Below, piece after piece: positions 1 to 10,133 of a stretch of 64,000 bases of DNA. How positions within the stretch are numbered: position 1 is the stretch's first letter; each line of letters starts with the position of its first letter. The notes beneath the pieces were generated by a model. The model made no database searches. It was given only the letters and a program-made list of their open reading frames with translations, and was not told where the DNA came from. The position numbers were made by a program, and so were the translations under genes. This DNA comes from Saprospiraceae bacterium (lineage in GTDB: Bacteria > Bacteroidota > Bacteroidia > Chitinophagales > Saprospiraceae), in assembly GCA_016710585.1 (NCBI GenBank), contig JADJVN010000046.1, positions 1 through 64,000 on the forward strand, in the 5' to 3' direction.

Positions 1-3000
1 CAGATTGTAGGAATTTAGGCACAGTATACGAAGATTTAATCATACCATTGGCGACAACGAAACTACGATCGGGGATCAGTAGGCTGTTATAAGGTATTGC
101 GCCAGTGGACCGTATTGGATTGGTGTACAGGAGAAGATGGGTGGTCATAGCCAAATCATCAAAGTAGCGGACGTTTAGGACCGAAAGTATTTATATCCAG
201 ATACAGTGATCGTAAACATGGAAGTATGGACTTGTACGGGTAAGATGGGAAATGCCGAAGCCATGGATAGGAATGGTGTTCAAATGAGATATTTTACAGT
301 ATGGGGTGACAGAAGGAACCGTACTGAGGATGAGCAAACAGGCTATGTAGTGTGGTAGATATGCCAATAGGCGTACAAGATGGTTATATCGTAGCAACAG
401 ACTGTTGTGGAAACATAACTAAGAAATTAGTTAAATTGAATGTACAAGATAATGTACCACCAAATTGCAATACAAGAAAGAATACAGTAATCACTTTGGC
501 AAATAATCAAAGTACAGGAGAAGCATTAGGTAAACTATATGCAAAAGACCTAGATGAAGGCTCAAGAGATAACTGTTCGCCACATGTATTCTTCAAAGTG
601 ATCAGAATGGAAGAGTTGATCAATACAAGAAACGGAAGAAGACCACCATTTGACAACCGAGTAAGTTGCAATGGAATCAACGGCGACGATGATCCGGGAG
701 TATTTGCACCAGGCAATCAAGTATACTTTGACGATTTTACAAAATTCTGCTGTGCAGATGCAGGAAAGACGATCATGGTAGTGTTGCGAGTATTTGATAA
801 AGACCCAGGAGCAGGACCAATTCATCCAAATAGATTTGAAAGCATATTTGATCTAGAAGGTCATTTTAGTGATTGTATGGTAGAAGTAGATATTCAGGAT
901 AAACAACCACTAGTAGTAGTAGCACCACCAGATATGGTAGTGAGCTGTTGGTATTGGTTTGATCCATCAGGAATCAGCCTTGGAAGATCCAAACAATGGA
1001 GCATTTGGAAAATTAGTAACAGACCTGTCAAGTCGCAAGAAGGTAGCGACATTAGACTTAGTATGTCATCAATATTGCGAATCAAACATCCACGACTATC
1101 CAGCGGTAGGAGAGGAAGATTACCATTGACGTCAAGAAATGAAGGTGATATCGCATGTGATTATTACTGGACAAAATTTGAGACAGCACATTTAGATAGA
1201 AAGTATGAGTTGGCATGGGGATTTGATGGTTATGCAGTGGTACCTGTGCAGTAACGCCAACGATCAATGCATCAGACAACAGAGATTGCGGACAGGATTA
1301 ATCACAAGAACATTCTCAGTAGCACCAGGCATCATTGCGGTACACAGATCGGTAGTAGATTGTGATCCATTCTGGGTAGCTACAGCATGTGATCAATTAG
1401 ATGATATCTTCTGGCCTGACTGTCAGCAATTGGGAAGCAGCATCATAGGCTGTGGAGCAAGAGACTGGTCACCAAACAATCCAAGTAAGGAGGCTGGGCG
1501 AAAGTTGAGCACGGAGGAGATGACAATTGTGCATTGATAGCAATCGAGTACGATGATGAGATCTTCAGAATCGAACCAGATGCATGTATCAAGATCATCA
1601 GAACATGGACAGTATTAGACTGGTGTCAGTATGATCCATTCGATCCAAACTGGAAAGGAAGTGGAAGATGGACACATACTCATGTGATCAAAGTAAGAGA
1701 TGAAGATGCTCCAGTGGTAACATGTACAGTAGGTTTATGCGAGACACAAGGATTGGCAACAATCGATCCAAGAACAGGCTTGTGTGTAAATCATATTACA
1801 TTAACAGCAACAGCATACGACAGCTGCTCACCAGAAGACTGGTTGAAGTGGGAGTATAAGATAGACTTATTCAATGATGGAAAGGGAGTACATTCAGGAT
1901 ATGACTTTAGAGTAGGATCATTAACGAAGAAAGAATTTGCAGCAGGAGATACAGCATTGGTAAATCACAATCCATATGCAGATGACAATAAGAATCCATT
2001 CGATGCAAGTGGAACCTACCCAGTGGGAGTACACAAGATCAAATGGTTCGTAGAAGACGGTTGTGGTAACATAGCAGTAGGTGAGACATTGTTTGAGGTT
2101 AAAGATTGTAAGAAGCCAACACCATATTGTCGATTTGGAGTAATCACAGTACCAATGCCATCATCAGGTTGTGTAGAGGTATGGGCAAGTGATTTGAACT
2201 TAGGAAGCTACGACAACTGTACACAGAAGAATAGATTGAAATTTATTTTGATGGCGAACATCATTGAGAAGCGATCTGCTGTCGAAGATTTTTAGCTAAG
2301 AGCAGGTGACGAGTTGAACGTAGCAGTGAAATGTGCGTAGAAGATGAAGAAGGAAATACAGATTGTTGTAAGACAACATTATGATCCAAGATCGTAAGAC
2401 ATCTGTCCTAACGGAGGATCATCTATCAAAGGAGATTATCAAGAAATCAAAACAAAATGGAAGAGACCAAGCCAGTAAATGTAGAATTGATGACAAAGAG
2501 GTACAATTGATGAAAGAGATGTCAAAAGTGAATGATGGCCATTATGCATTCTTGAATTTAGATCTAGGATCTAAACTATGTAGTAAAACCATCAAGAACA
2601 GACGAGCCATTGAATGGCGTAACTACAGCAGATATCGTGAAGATGCAGAAGCATATCTTGGGTCAAGAAGAGTTAAATAATCCATACTTAGTTGATAGCA
2701 GCCGATGTGAATAGAAGGAACAATAACTGCAGCGGATATAAGCGAAATCAGAAAATTGATTTTGGGTCAACAGAGCGATTCAAATCAGTACCAAGTTGGG
2801 CCTTTGTACCGACAGCATGTATTTGCGAATCCAACACACCATGGGAAGCACCAAGAACTGCAAATGTGATGAACGGTAAAGAGGCTCAGTGAAGTCAGAT
2901 TTCTGCAATCAAGATGGGAGATGTAAATCAATCAGCGACAGCAGGATTGGTAAGGTGCAAGCACAAGAACTTCAGGTTCAATGAACATGGAGATCATGGA

Positions 3001-3655
3001 TAAAGCAGAAGCTGGAGAAATACACAAAGTAGAGTTCAAGTCAAGCGACTTCAACAATATCAGTGGCTACCAGTTCACAGTTAAATTTGATGCAAGTGCA
3101 ATGACATTCGAAGGAGTGGAAGCAGGAGCATTGAAGACAACAGAAGGTAACTTTGGATTATCAAGAGTAAGCAATGGTATCATCACCACAAGCTGGAATT
3201 CAAGCAAAGGCGAAAGCTATAGCGCGGATCAAGTATTGTTCACATTGGTATTCAGAGCGAACAAAGGAATACAAATAGGACAAGCAATATCAATCAACAG
3301 CGAAGTAACAGCAGCAGAGGCATATGATGCTACATTGGAGACTAAAGCAGTGAGATTGAATGTAAGAACAGATAGAGGCGTAGTTGAAACAGGATTGTTC
3401 GAATTAAATCAAAACGAACCAAACCCATTCAACAAACAAACTACTGTAACATTCAATTTACCGAATGCCAGTCCAGCGACATTGACTATGTATGATGTTA
3501 CAGGAAAAGTATTGCGAGTATATGAAATCGAAGGCTTGAAAGGATTGAACACGAAGGTGATCAACAAATCAGAGCTTAACGGAAACGGCGTAATCTACTA
3601 TCAATTGGATGCTGCAAACTATACAGCAACTAAGAGAATGGTGATTATAGAATAA
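1..3655 (+). pseudogene. 3' part of giant T9SS type A surface protein, multiply frame-broken
   Basis: This is the C-terminal part of a very large secreted protein that begins before the window. Pieces readable in different frames (about 352-1254, 1205-1537, 1534-2295, 2381-2680, 2692-2892, 2981-3655) form one continuous protein. The order is Cys-rich repeats with recurring phrases such as RTWTVLDWCQYDP and DGCGNIAVG, a dockerin-like pair of helices with calcium loops (about 2601-2780, NGVTTADIV and GTITAADIS), a cohesin-like beta domain (about 2981-3380), and a type A sorting signal at the end (NEPNPFNKQTTV through KRMVIIE). Only the last 675 bases are one clean frame. The role is probably an exported, surface-anchored structural or adhesive protein. 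Single-base errors in a repeat region or true decay could both explain the breaks. Confidence 0.72.
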
Positions 3656-3678
3656 AATTATTATCCATAGCGGTAAAT

Positions 3679-3706
3679 AAAAAGGGGGCTTTTTGCCCCC
3701 TTTTTT
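3679..3706. terminator. Bidirectional rho-independent terminator
   Basis: A perfect 11-bp stem, AAAAAGGGGGC with GCCCCCTTTTT, encloses a five-base T loop. The A/T flanks supply a U tract in both directions. It lies between the convergent giant cargo gene and the amidase gene and would end both transcripts. Confidence 0.93.
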
Positions 3707-3712
3707 ATTGTC

Positions 3713-5019
3713 TTATTTTAAGAACCCTTCTGTAATCCAATTAGCTAGAAGCTGTCGATTCGAGGGTTTTAATATTCTATCTCTGTCTTTTACATTTAAA
3801 ATATTTCCCAATTCAATAAAGATAGGTTCTGGACGTGATGCCCTTATGACATATAATGGTCTTGTGCTGACACTTCCATTATATTCTCTGTTTTGTGTTT
3901 CATATTTTTCATTGAAAACTTTTTGAATATCGATAGTCTTTTGTTTACTTGCCTTTGAGTCAGCCTAGTAGTAAAAAATACATCCTGCCTATCTTCTGAT
4001 GGTCTTGAGTCAACATGAATTGAAACCATCCAATGTTTTGTGAACTTTTTGTGGTTTTTATGATAAAGCGAATTGACTTTTTTCATGCCTTGACGCAATC
4101 TCTTTTTTTGATTTAGTGGTATTTCTTGACCGCCCATACAAACCTCATCAGTGTCCCCATCCAAAAACTCCTCATCTCGAATGCCATCATTTTTATCCTG
4201 AATGATGACAAATACTTCAGCACCTTTTTCTAATAAATTTTTAGCTAAGCGAAGCGAGACATCATAGGCATACTCATCTTCACAAACGTCAAATTTTCCA
4301 TTTACATTTTTTGCCACAGCTCCTGGATCCGGCCCACCATGTCCTGGTACTATATAGAATGCTTGGCCTGCTAATTCATCGGTTTCAATATTGACTTCTG
4401 CATGTTTTTTTCCAAATAAATCAAAATTAATCTTTGTATTTGAGACTCGTTTAAGAACTGGTGAGAGGGTTTCTATTTTAGTATTATCAGCATGAACGAT
4501 ATCATCAATCTTATTATCTGCAACTAATTCTCTAGAAATAGATTTTGTTTTTTCAGAGATATTCTTAACTTCTTTGATATTTGCTTGCTTCGCAATGTCT
4601 GTTGATGCATTGCAGCTTTGATATGGGGGAACCCAAAGTACTTTATTTTTTCTAAAATCTGCTTTTCTTGCTTCTTTATTAATATCATTGAAATTTTCTA
4701 TTGATTTTGCTAGATCGTAATCTTTGATATTTAAACTAGATCTAATGCTTTTTCCATCAAATTTTGTGATAATTATTGGTAAAAAATAGCTTTTACCTTC
4801 TATTAAGCCATCAGATTTTTTTAGTCCATTTATTTTATAAAATTCATCAAGTGAACATGAATATGGAGTTAAATTAAATTCTCTCATTAAAGATAAGACA
4901 CCTTGCCCTTTTTTTGCTTTTATTTGTAAGTATTTGACATTCAGGTTGTTAGGTTCTTTTCCATAGATTATAAATGGGATTAGCACCAAATAAATGATAT
5001 GTAAAGTTAATTTTTTCAT
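3713..5019 (-). CDS. N-acetylmuramoyl-L-alanine amidase (Amidase_3), frame-broken near its end
   Basis: A zinc-dependent amidase that would cut the bond between muramic acid and the peptide stem in the periplasm. The start at 5019 (MKKL) gives a signal peptide; an upstream TTG is less likely. An N-terminal region of about 200 residues resembles LysM-type segments. The catalytic domain shows VPGHGGPDPGA (zinc His), a DEYAYDV Glu, and SIHVDSR (zinc His). Near 3965 the frame breaks and the protein would end after a nonsense tail. In the neighbouring frame the missing part is intact (STRPLYVIRASRPEP, then FIELGN carrying the catalytic Glu) and ends at 3713. One missing base restores the whole domain, so sequencing error is the simplest reading. 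Confidence 0.85.
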
Positions 5020-5033
5020 AAGCAAATATTGCG

Positions 5034-5041
5034 CAAATATA
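5034..5041 (-). promoter_or_regulatory. Promoter -7 box for amidase gene
   Basis: On the minus strand this reads TATATTTG, an exact match to the Bacteroidota -7 consensus TAnnTTTG, 15 bases upstream of the amidase start. No clear -33 TTTG is visible. Confidence 0.5.
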
Positions 5042-5161
5042 TTATATTTTTTTATTATTTATAAAACTTTATTAATCAATATTGTACAATTAATAAAAAA
5101 ATATAATATGAATAATTAAAAAAATCTGTTGACATCTTACTTTTTACTGCTACTTTTAGGT

Positions 5162-5821
5162 ATGAATTGGCATCATCAAGTTGCAGCATTGATCCGTAGA
5201 GATTTTCTATTTGAGTGGAGAAATCTTTATCAAATTGGAGCCATTTTAGGATTTATGCTAGGTGTTTCTTACATATTTTATTTTTATTCTGGCGAAATAA
5301 GTGCAAGATCGTGGAGTTTAGCTTACTGGGTCAGTTTGTTATTTCTTAGTTTTTTTAGTGGTGGAAAAATTTTTGAGTCAGATCTTGGAGAATGTAGATT
5401 TTATTCTTTTCAGTTAATCAATCCTTTTATACATTTTATTTCTAAATCAATTTTTGTAATAATAGAACTATATATTTATTCAATTATGCTCTGGCTAGTT
5501 TTTTGGTTTTTGTTGCCTTTCAAAATTCAATTTGGAATTCAGTGGTTAGCTTTATTGTTTATATGCATTAGCACAATTGGATTGATCATTAGCTTTGCTT
5601 CATATATAAGCATGAGTGCAACTGGAAAACAAATTCTAATTAGTATTTTAAGTCTACCCATAGTTTTCCCAATTCTTGGAATGGGCTTTGTTATCGGAAT
5701 GCAATTGATAGAGCCAAATATTAATTTTAATTTTATTAAATCAATTTATCCGTTGCTTGGAATTCAGTTTTTTTGCATGGCACTTTTAATTTTTATTATC
5801 CCTTTAATCTGGAAATCATAA
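5162..5821 (+). CDS. ccmB: Haem exporter membrane protein CcmB
   Basis: Membrane subunit of the CcmABCD haem-handling complex used in cytochrome c maturation. About 219 residues, the normal CcmB length, with six hydrophobic segments. The N-terminus MNWHHQVAALIRRDFLFEWR is the typical CcmB opening, so the ATG at 5162 is preferred over an upstream in-frame start at 5129. It is followed three bases later by the CcsA-type gene and then ccmD, which supports the assignment. The ATPase subunit CcmA is not in this window. Confidence 0.85.
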   Translation: MNWHHQVAALIRRDFLFEWRNLYQIGAILGFMLGVSYIFYFYSGEISARSWSLAYWVSLLFLSFFSGGKIFESDLGECRFYSFQLINPFIHFISKSIFVIIELYIYSIMLWLVFWFLLPFKIQFGIQWLALLFICISTIGLIISFASYISMSATGKQILISILSLPIVFPILGMGFVIGMQLIEPNINFNFIKSIYPLLGIQFFCMALLIFIIPLIWKS

Positions 5822-5824
5822 GGT

Positions 5825-6886
5825 ATGTTGTACGATAAATGGTGGAAAATATTGGCTGTTATTTTGTTTATTTATATTTTATTTTTTGGCATTTTAATTC
5901 CATTGAAGCCAGGCATTTTAAATGTTTCACCATCTAGATTTAATGCTGGAGATCAAGTATCAGTCAAGGTTGAAGGATATAATTCATTTTTTCTAAAAGA
6001 GGCCGAACTTTGGCGTGCTTTTATTAAAATTGATAGCACCCATTCTTTGCAAGCCTACGAAATCAATGTCATTTCCGATACTGAATTGAGTAGTAAGTTC
6101 AATATCCCAGCAAATCTACCGAGTAATTTGAATTTGCTCAGTGCAAGTTTTATTTTGGATCATCCAAAGTCGGGTGCAATGCTGATTCCATCCAAGATCA
6201 TTTTATCTCAGGATTCTATTAATTTGGCTTCTGCTGAATCATCTTGGTTGAATAAAACAAAATTAAAATTGCATTATAGAAGTTCCTTTGAATTTCCATA
6301 TAGAAATATTTTATATGAAACCATAAGAAATACATTTTATCATGTTTCATTATGGTTTGCGATGTTTATTTTTTTTGGATTTTCAGTTTATCATTCAATT
6401 AAATTTCTTAAACATCATAAAATAGAAGATGACCTGAAGTCTAATGCGCTAGTTAATACTGGGATTTTATTTGGAATACTTGGATTGCTTACAGGCTCTT
6501 TATGGGCCAGATTTACCTGGGATACTTGGTGGACAAAGGATATAAAATTAAATATGTCGGCGCTTACAATGCTGATTTACATTGCTTATATTGTTCTTCG
6601 GGCTTCAATTCAAGATATAGACAAGAAGAGAAGAATTTCATCTGCTTATAATATATTTGCGCTTGTTGCTGTTATACCTTTGATTTTTGTGCTTCCAAGA
6701 TTGACAGATTCGCTTCATCCTGGAAATGGAGGTAATCCAGCATTTGGATCTGATGATATGGACAATGTTCTTCGCATGGTGTTTTATCCTTCCGTCATTG
6801 CATTTACCCTCATTGGTTTATGGATCGCATCATTAAAATATAGATTGGATTACTGTAGTTTAAAAATTGAAGATATAGATGAATAA
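5825..6886 (+). CDS. ccsA: CcmC/CcsA-family cytochrome c assembly protein with inserted periplasmic domain
   Basis: Multi-pass membrane protein of the haem-handling family, expected to present haem for attachment to apocytochrome c. The core is recognised by ETIRNTFYHVSLWF, the tryptophan-rich LWARFTWDTWWTKD segment (equivalent to the WWD motif), and the late HPGNGGNPAFGSDDMD periplasmic loop. The protein is 353 residues, about 130 longer than the usual CcmC. The extra part lies between the first and second membrane segments (about residues 35-165) and reads like a beta-sandwich (ILNVSPSRFNAGDQVSV). It follows ccmB by three bases and precedes ccmD. Confidence 0.83.
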   Translation: MLYDKWWKILAVILFIYILFFGILIPLKPGILNVSPSRFNAGDQVSVKVEGYNSFFLKEAELWRAFIKIDSTHSLQAYEINVISDTELSSKFNIPANLPSNLNLLSASFILDHPKSGAMLIPSKIILSQDSINLASAESSWLNKTKLKLHYRSSFEFPYRNILYETIRNTFYHVSLWFAMFIFFGFSVYHSIKFLKHHKIEDDLKSNALVNTGILFGILGLLTGSLWARFTWDTWWTKDIKLNMSALTMLIYIAYIVLRASIQDIDKKRRISSAYNIFALVAVIPLIFVLPRLTDSLHPGNGGNPAFGSDDMDNVLRMVFYPSVIAFTLIGLWIASLKYRLDYCSLKIEDIDE

Positions 6887-6986
6887 TTCAAACAAAGAGC
6901 TTAAAATGCTATTATTTGCGCAAATTTGACGGAATTTTCGTTTAAATTTCTCTTTTTAGAGAATTAGTTGGAAATTTGCAATAGAT

Positions 6987-7190
6987 ATGAAATTATTATC
7001 ATTTATAATATTAAGCTTGCTTTCTCTCCCTTTGTTCGCGCAGAACAATATGAATGATTATATGCGTCAAACAGGCAAGATTTATGTTGTATTTGGAGTT
7101 ATATTAATTATCTTTATTGGAATAGTAATTTTTTTGATAAGATTGGAAAGAAAAATTAAAAAATTAGAAAATAAAATTAATCATGAGTAA
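6987..7190 (+). CDS. ccmD: CcmD-like small membrane protein
   Basis: A 67-residue protein with an N-terminal hydrophobic segment ending in FAQ (probable signal peptide), the short periplasmic stretch NNMNDYMRQTGKIYVV, one transmembrane helix and a basic tail (RLERKIKKLENKI). Size, topology and position after ccmB and ccsA fit the Bacteroidota CcmD family, which supports release of haem-loaded CcmE. Its end overlaps the glutamate dehydrogenase start by 8 bases, suggesting translational coupling. Confidence 0.72.
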   Translation: MKLLSFIILSLLSLPLFAQNNMNDYMRQTGKIYVVFGVILIIFIGIVIFLIRLERKIKKLENKINHE

Positions 7191-8604
7191 AACAGGAGAA
7201 GTTTCATTTTTGGAAAGTGTAAATAAAAATTTTGATAAAGCTGCTTCTTATACAGATATACCTAAAGGCTTATTGCAGCAAATTAAAGTTTGTAATGCTG
7301 TTTATGAGATCAATTTTCCAGTGAGAATTGGAAATCAAATTCAAGTAATAAATGCTTATAGGGCTCAACATAGTCATCATAGATTGCCAACAAAAGGAGG
7401 GATCCGATATAGTCAGCATGTGAATAAGGATGAGGTTGAAGCATTGGCAGCACTGATGACTTATAAATGTGCCATCGTTGATGTTCCATTTGGAGGTGCA
7501 AAAGGTGGTGTGAAAATTAATCCTTGGTCATATAATGAAGAACAATTGGAGCGCATAACGAGAAGATATACCACAGAGCTTATACGTAAGAATTTCATAG
7601 GTCCTGGTATCGATGTACCTGCTCCTGATTATGGAACAGGCCCTCGTGAAATGGCGTGGATACTTGATACTTATGTTACGTTTAAAGGTGGTGAAATTGA
7701 TGCTGCTGGTTGTGTGACAGGTAAGCCAGTAAACCAAAATGGTATTCGAGGTCGCAATGAGGCAACAGGCCGAGGAGTATTCTATGGATTGAGAGAACTT
7801 TGCAATACAGAAGATGCAATGAAAAAAATAGGTCTCACCAAAGGCTTAGAGGGCAAGACAGTGGTAATCCAAGGAATGGGTAATGTCGGGTCATTTACTG
7901 GGACGATCATGCAAGCTGAGGGTGGAATAAAAGTTATAGCCGTTGCAGAATATGAAGGTTCAATCTATGATCCAAAAGGGATTGATGTTGAGAAATTGAT
8001 AAAGTTCAGAAAAGAAACAGGTTCGATCATTGGCTTCCCTGGAACAAAAGATCTTGGTTCACGTACAGCAGCATTAGAGTTAGAATGTGATATTTTGATT
8101 CCAGCTGCATTGGAAAACCAAATCACAAAAGAGAATTGTAAAAAGATTAAAGCAAAGATCATTGGAGAAGCTGCCAATGGACCAGTTTCGGCTGATGCTG
8201 AAGAGCAATTAATTAAAAAAGGTGTCTTGATAGTGCCAGACATGTATCTCAATGCTGGTGGTGTTACAGTTTCTTATTTTGAATGGTTAAAGAATCTTTC
8301 CCACATGAGATTTGGTCGGATGGAGAAAAGATTTGATTCTAATACTTATTCTGCTTTTGTTGGCGTAGTAGAGAAATTGACTCAAAAGACAATCGGCGCT
8401 CGAGAGAAAGAATTTCTTACAAGAGGTGCAGATGAGATTGATTTAGTTCGATCTGGTTTGGAAGAGACGATGATTAATTCATTCCAACAAATATGGGAAA
8501 CTTATAAGCGTAAAAAGAAAATTGACAGTTTAAGAAGTGCAGCATTTGTAGTCGCGCTTGATAAGGTTTCAAATGATTATCAGAATCTAGGTATTTTCCC
8601 TTAG
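7183..8604 (+). CDS. gdhA: Glu/Leu/Phe/Val dehydrogenase (glutamate dehydrogenase)
   Basis: Cytosolic enzyme interconverting glutamate with 2-oxoglutarate and ammonium using NAD(P). The 473-residue length is slightly long for the hexameric family. Visible features are the substrate-site block THHRLPTKGGIRY-like (HRLPTKGGIRY), DVPFGGAKGG with the catalytic lysine, GPGIDVPAPDYGT, the nucleotide-binding fingerprint VVIQGMGNVGS, and AANGP followed by NAGGVTVSYFEW. The start overlaps ccmD. An Lrp/AsnC regulator lies directly downstream, a natural partner for an amino-acid dehydrogenase. Confidence 0.95.
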   Translation: MSKTGEVSFLESVNKNFDKAASYTDIPKGLLQQIKVCNAVYEINFPVRIGNQIQVINAYRAQHSHHRLPTKGGIRYSQHVNKDEVEALAALMTYKCAIVDVPFGGAKGGVKINPWSYNEEQLERITRRYTTELIRKNFIGPGIDVPAPDYGTGPREMAWILDTYVTFKGGEIDAAGCVTGKPVNQNGIRGRNEATGRGVFYGLRELCNTEDAMKKIGLTKGLEGKTVVIQGMGNVGSFTGTIMQAEGGIKVIAVAEYEGSIYDPKGIDVEKLIKFRKETGSIIGFPGTKDLGSRTAALELECDILIPAALENQITKENCKKIKAKIIGEAANGPVSADAEEQLIKKGVLIVPDMYLNAGGVTVSYFEWLKNLSHMRFGRMEKRFDSNTYSAFVGVVEKLTQKTIGAREKEFLTRGADEIDLVRSGLEETMINSFQQIWETYKRKKKIDSLRSAAFVVALDKVSNDYQNLGIFP

Positions 8605-8664
8605 TCTTATCTTATCAAAATGTTAATTATTGTCTTATTAAGATTATTTTTATTATAACCATGG

Positions 8665-8734
8665 ATATTCACAAAATAAAATTCTAATTTTGCCGTTATA
8701 AATAGTGTAAATTAGTATTTTATTTTGTGAAAAT
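8665..8734 (+). promoter_or_regulatory. Long inverted repeat spanning the lrp promoter (probable operator)
   Basis: Two 24-bp arms (8665-8688 and 8711-8734) are inverted copies with 22 of 24 positions matching. The core TTCACAAAATAAAAT at 8668-8682 is perfectly matched by its complement at 8717-8731. A TAATTTTG box (8685-8692), matching TAnnTTTG, sits at the inner end of the first arm, so transcription would start in the spacer. The second arm lies in the leader, ending 9 bases before the lrp ATG. This is what an autorepressed regulator gene would look like. Confidence 0.7.
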
Positions 8735-8743
8735 CTATAAATT

Positions 8744-9217
8744 ATGATTGAAAAATTAGACAAAATTGACGCAAAAATTCTTGAATTACTTCAGACAAAT
8801 AGTAAAATAACCAATTTAGAATTATCAAAGAAAATTGGTCTTTCACCTGCTCCAACTTTGGAAAGAGTGAAAAAACTTGAATCAATAGGGGTGATCGAAA
8901 GTTATCACGCCAAAGTATCACCTCAAAAAGTAAATTTAACTATCAGTACTTTTGTATTGGTAAATATATCTTGGGTAAAACCTAAAGCATTAGAAAGTTT
9001 TATTGAAAAAATTCAGCTTATTGATGAAGTCACTGAATGTTATGTTATAACAGGTGATGCTGATGTGTTATTGAAAGTAGTTTGCAAAGATATTCAGAGC
9101 TACGAATTGCTTTTGTTTAAAAAACTATCTCAGATCGAAGAAGTAGAACGTTTGAAGACTTTGATGAATTTATCAAATGTCAAGCATAAAGCAAGTTTGC
9201 CTATCGTAGTTGAGTAG
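8744..9217 (+). CDS. Lrp/AsnC-family transcriptional regulator
   Basis: A 157-residue regulator. The N-terminal helix-turn-helix (LDKIDAKILELLQTNSKITNLELSKKIGLS in part, with SPAPTLERVKKLE as recognition helix) is followed by a RAM/AsnC ligand domain containing VTECYVITGDADVLLKV. It would sense amino acids as an octamer-type assembly and bind DNA. It directly follows glutamate dehydrogenase and sits behind a 24-bp inverted repeat that includes its promoter, so autoregulation and control of gdhA are reasonable inferences. Confidence 0.92.
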   Translation: MIEKLDKIDAKILELLQTNSKITNLELSKKIGLSPAPTLERVKKLESIGVIESYHAKVSPQKVNLTISTFVLVNISWVKPKALESFIEKIQLIDEVTECYVITGDADVLLKVVCKDIQSYELLLFKKLSQIEEVERLKTLMNLSNVKHKASLPIVVE

Positions 9218-9231
9218 GCGTTTTTATTACT

Positions 9232-10029
9232 TTGATAAAGAAGAATAAATCCCTTTTATGGGAATTTGCCAAAGCTCCAAATGAGCCACCCAATTTCCTA
9301 TTTGCCAGTATACATTTACTGGATGATGAGCTAATTGAAATCAAATCAAAAGTATTGGACTATATCAATCAATGTGATTCCTTTGCTGCTGAAATTGATT
9401 TTGACGAGGAGTTCAATCATGAACTTGGTAAATATTTACTTTTAACAGAAGAGGCTAAGCGCAATGAGGAAATCATTGAGTTCCTTAATATCTTGCAAGA
9501 AAAGATATTGAAGTATTATCAGATAGATATCAATCCTTATCTGGAGTTTAAGCCTTTTTTATTGCTTAATATTATTGGGATTTTAGTATTAAATTATTCA
9601 CCTGACAAAAGTCTGGATCGAGATTTATTTATTTATGCCAAATTAAATAAAAAGTCAATTTTTGGATTAGAAGACTTTAAAGAACATTTTTCGTTATTGC
9701 AACATATTTCAGATTTGGATCAATTTAAATTATTGAAGGCAAGCTGTTTTGAGATTAAAAATTTAAAGCGAATTTCACAAAAATCAATCCAAAAATATAA
9801 AGAGCAAGACATACATTATTTGTATATGATAGGAAAAAGGATGATGGGCAAATATAGACGAATCATGTTGTATGAAAGAAATTTGGCAATGGTAAATTCA
9901 TTAGAATTTTATTGTAAAAATTCATCAGTTTTTGCGACCTGTGGTGCGGCACATTTAGATGGAAAATACGGAGTGTTAGCTTGTTTGAAAAGGCGGGGAT
10001 ATCGTTGTAAACCTGTTCAGTTTATGTAA
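9232..10029 (+). CDS. TraB/GumN-like family protein
   Basis: A 265-residue protein with the family opening SLLWEF...NFLFASIHLLDDE and the distal SVFATCGAAHLDGKYGVLACLKRRGY, where the conserved GxxH element lies. TraB/GumN proteins are compared to tiki-type metalloproteases, but the function in bacteria is mostly unknown. No signal peptide is visible. The best start is a TTG at 9232, because the previous gene ends at 9217 and no early ATG precedes the conserved block. The spacing suggests co-transcription with the Lrp gene. Confidence 0.7.
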   Translation: MIKKNKSLLWEFAKAPNEPPNFLFASIHLLDDELIEIKSKVLDYINQCDSFAAEIDFDEEFNHELGKYLLLTEEAKRNEEIIEFLNILQEKILKYYQIDINPYLEFKPFLLLNIIGILVLNYSPDKSLDRDLFIYAKLNKKSIFGLEDFKEHFSLLQHISDLDQFKLLKASCFEIKNLKRISQKSIQKYKEQDIHYLYMIGKRMMGKYRRIMLYERNLAMVNSLEFYCKNSSVFATCGAAHLDGKYGVLACLKRRGYRCKPVQFM

Positions 10030-10079
10030 CAGCTTAGCTTGTAAATTTTGTTGTTTATAACATTAATGTTAATTTTTAT

Positions 10080-10087
10080 TACCTTTG
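10080..10087 (+). promoter_or_regulatory. Promoter -7 box for gldC
   Basis: TACCTTTG matches TAnnTTTG 46 bases upstream of the gldC ATG. No convincing -33 element is seen at the usual spacing. Confidence 0.45.
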
Positions 10088-10133
10088 TTGCTTTACAAAA
10101 TAAAATTTATCTAGCTTAGCTAAAAGAGAATAT

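Noticed and set aside
5029..6923. TTGCGCAA palindrome at 5029-5036 and again at 6916-6923, on either side of ccmB-ccsA
   Set aside because: Only two 8-bp copies; not enough to call a shared operator.
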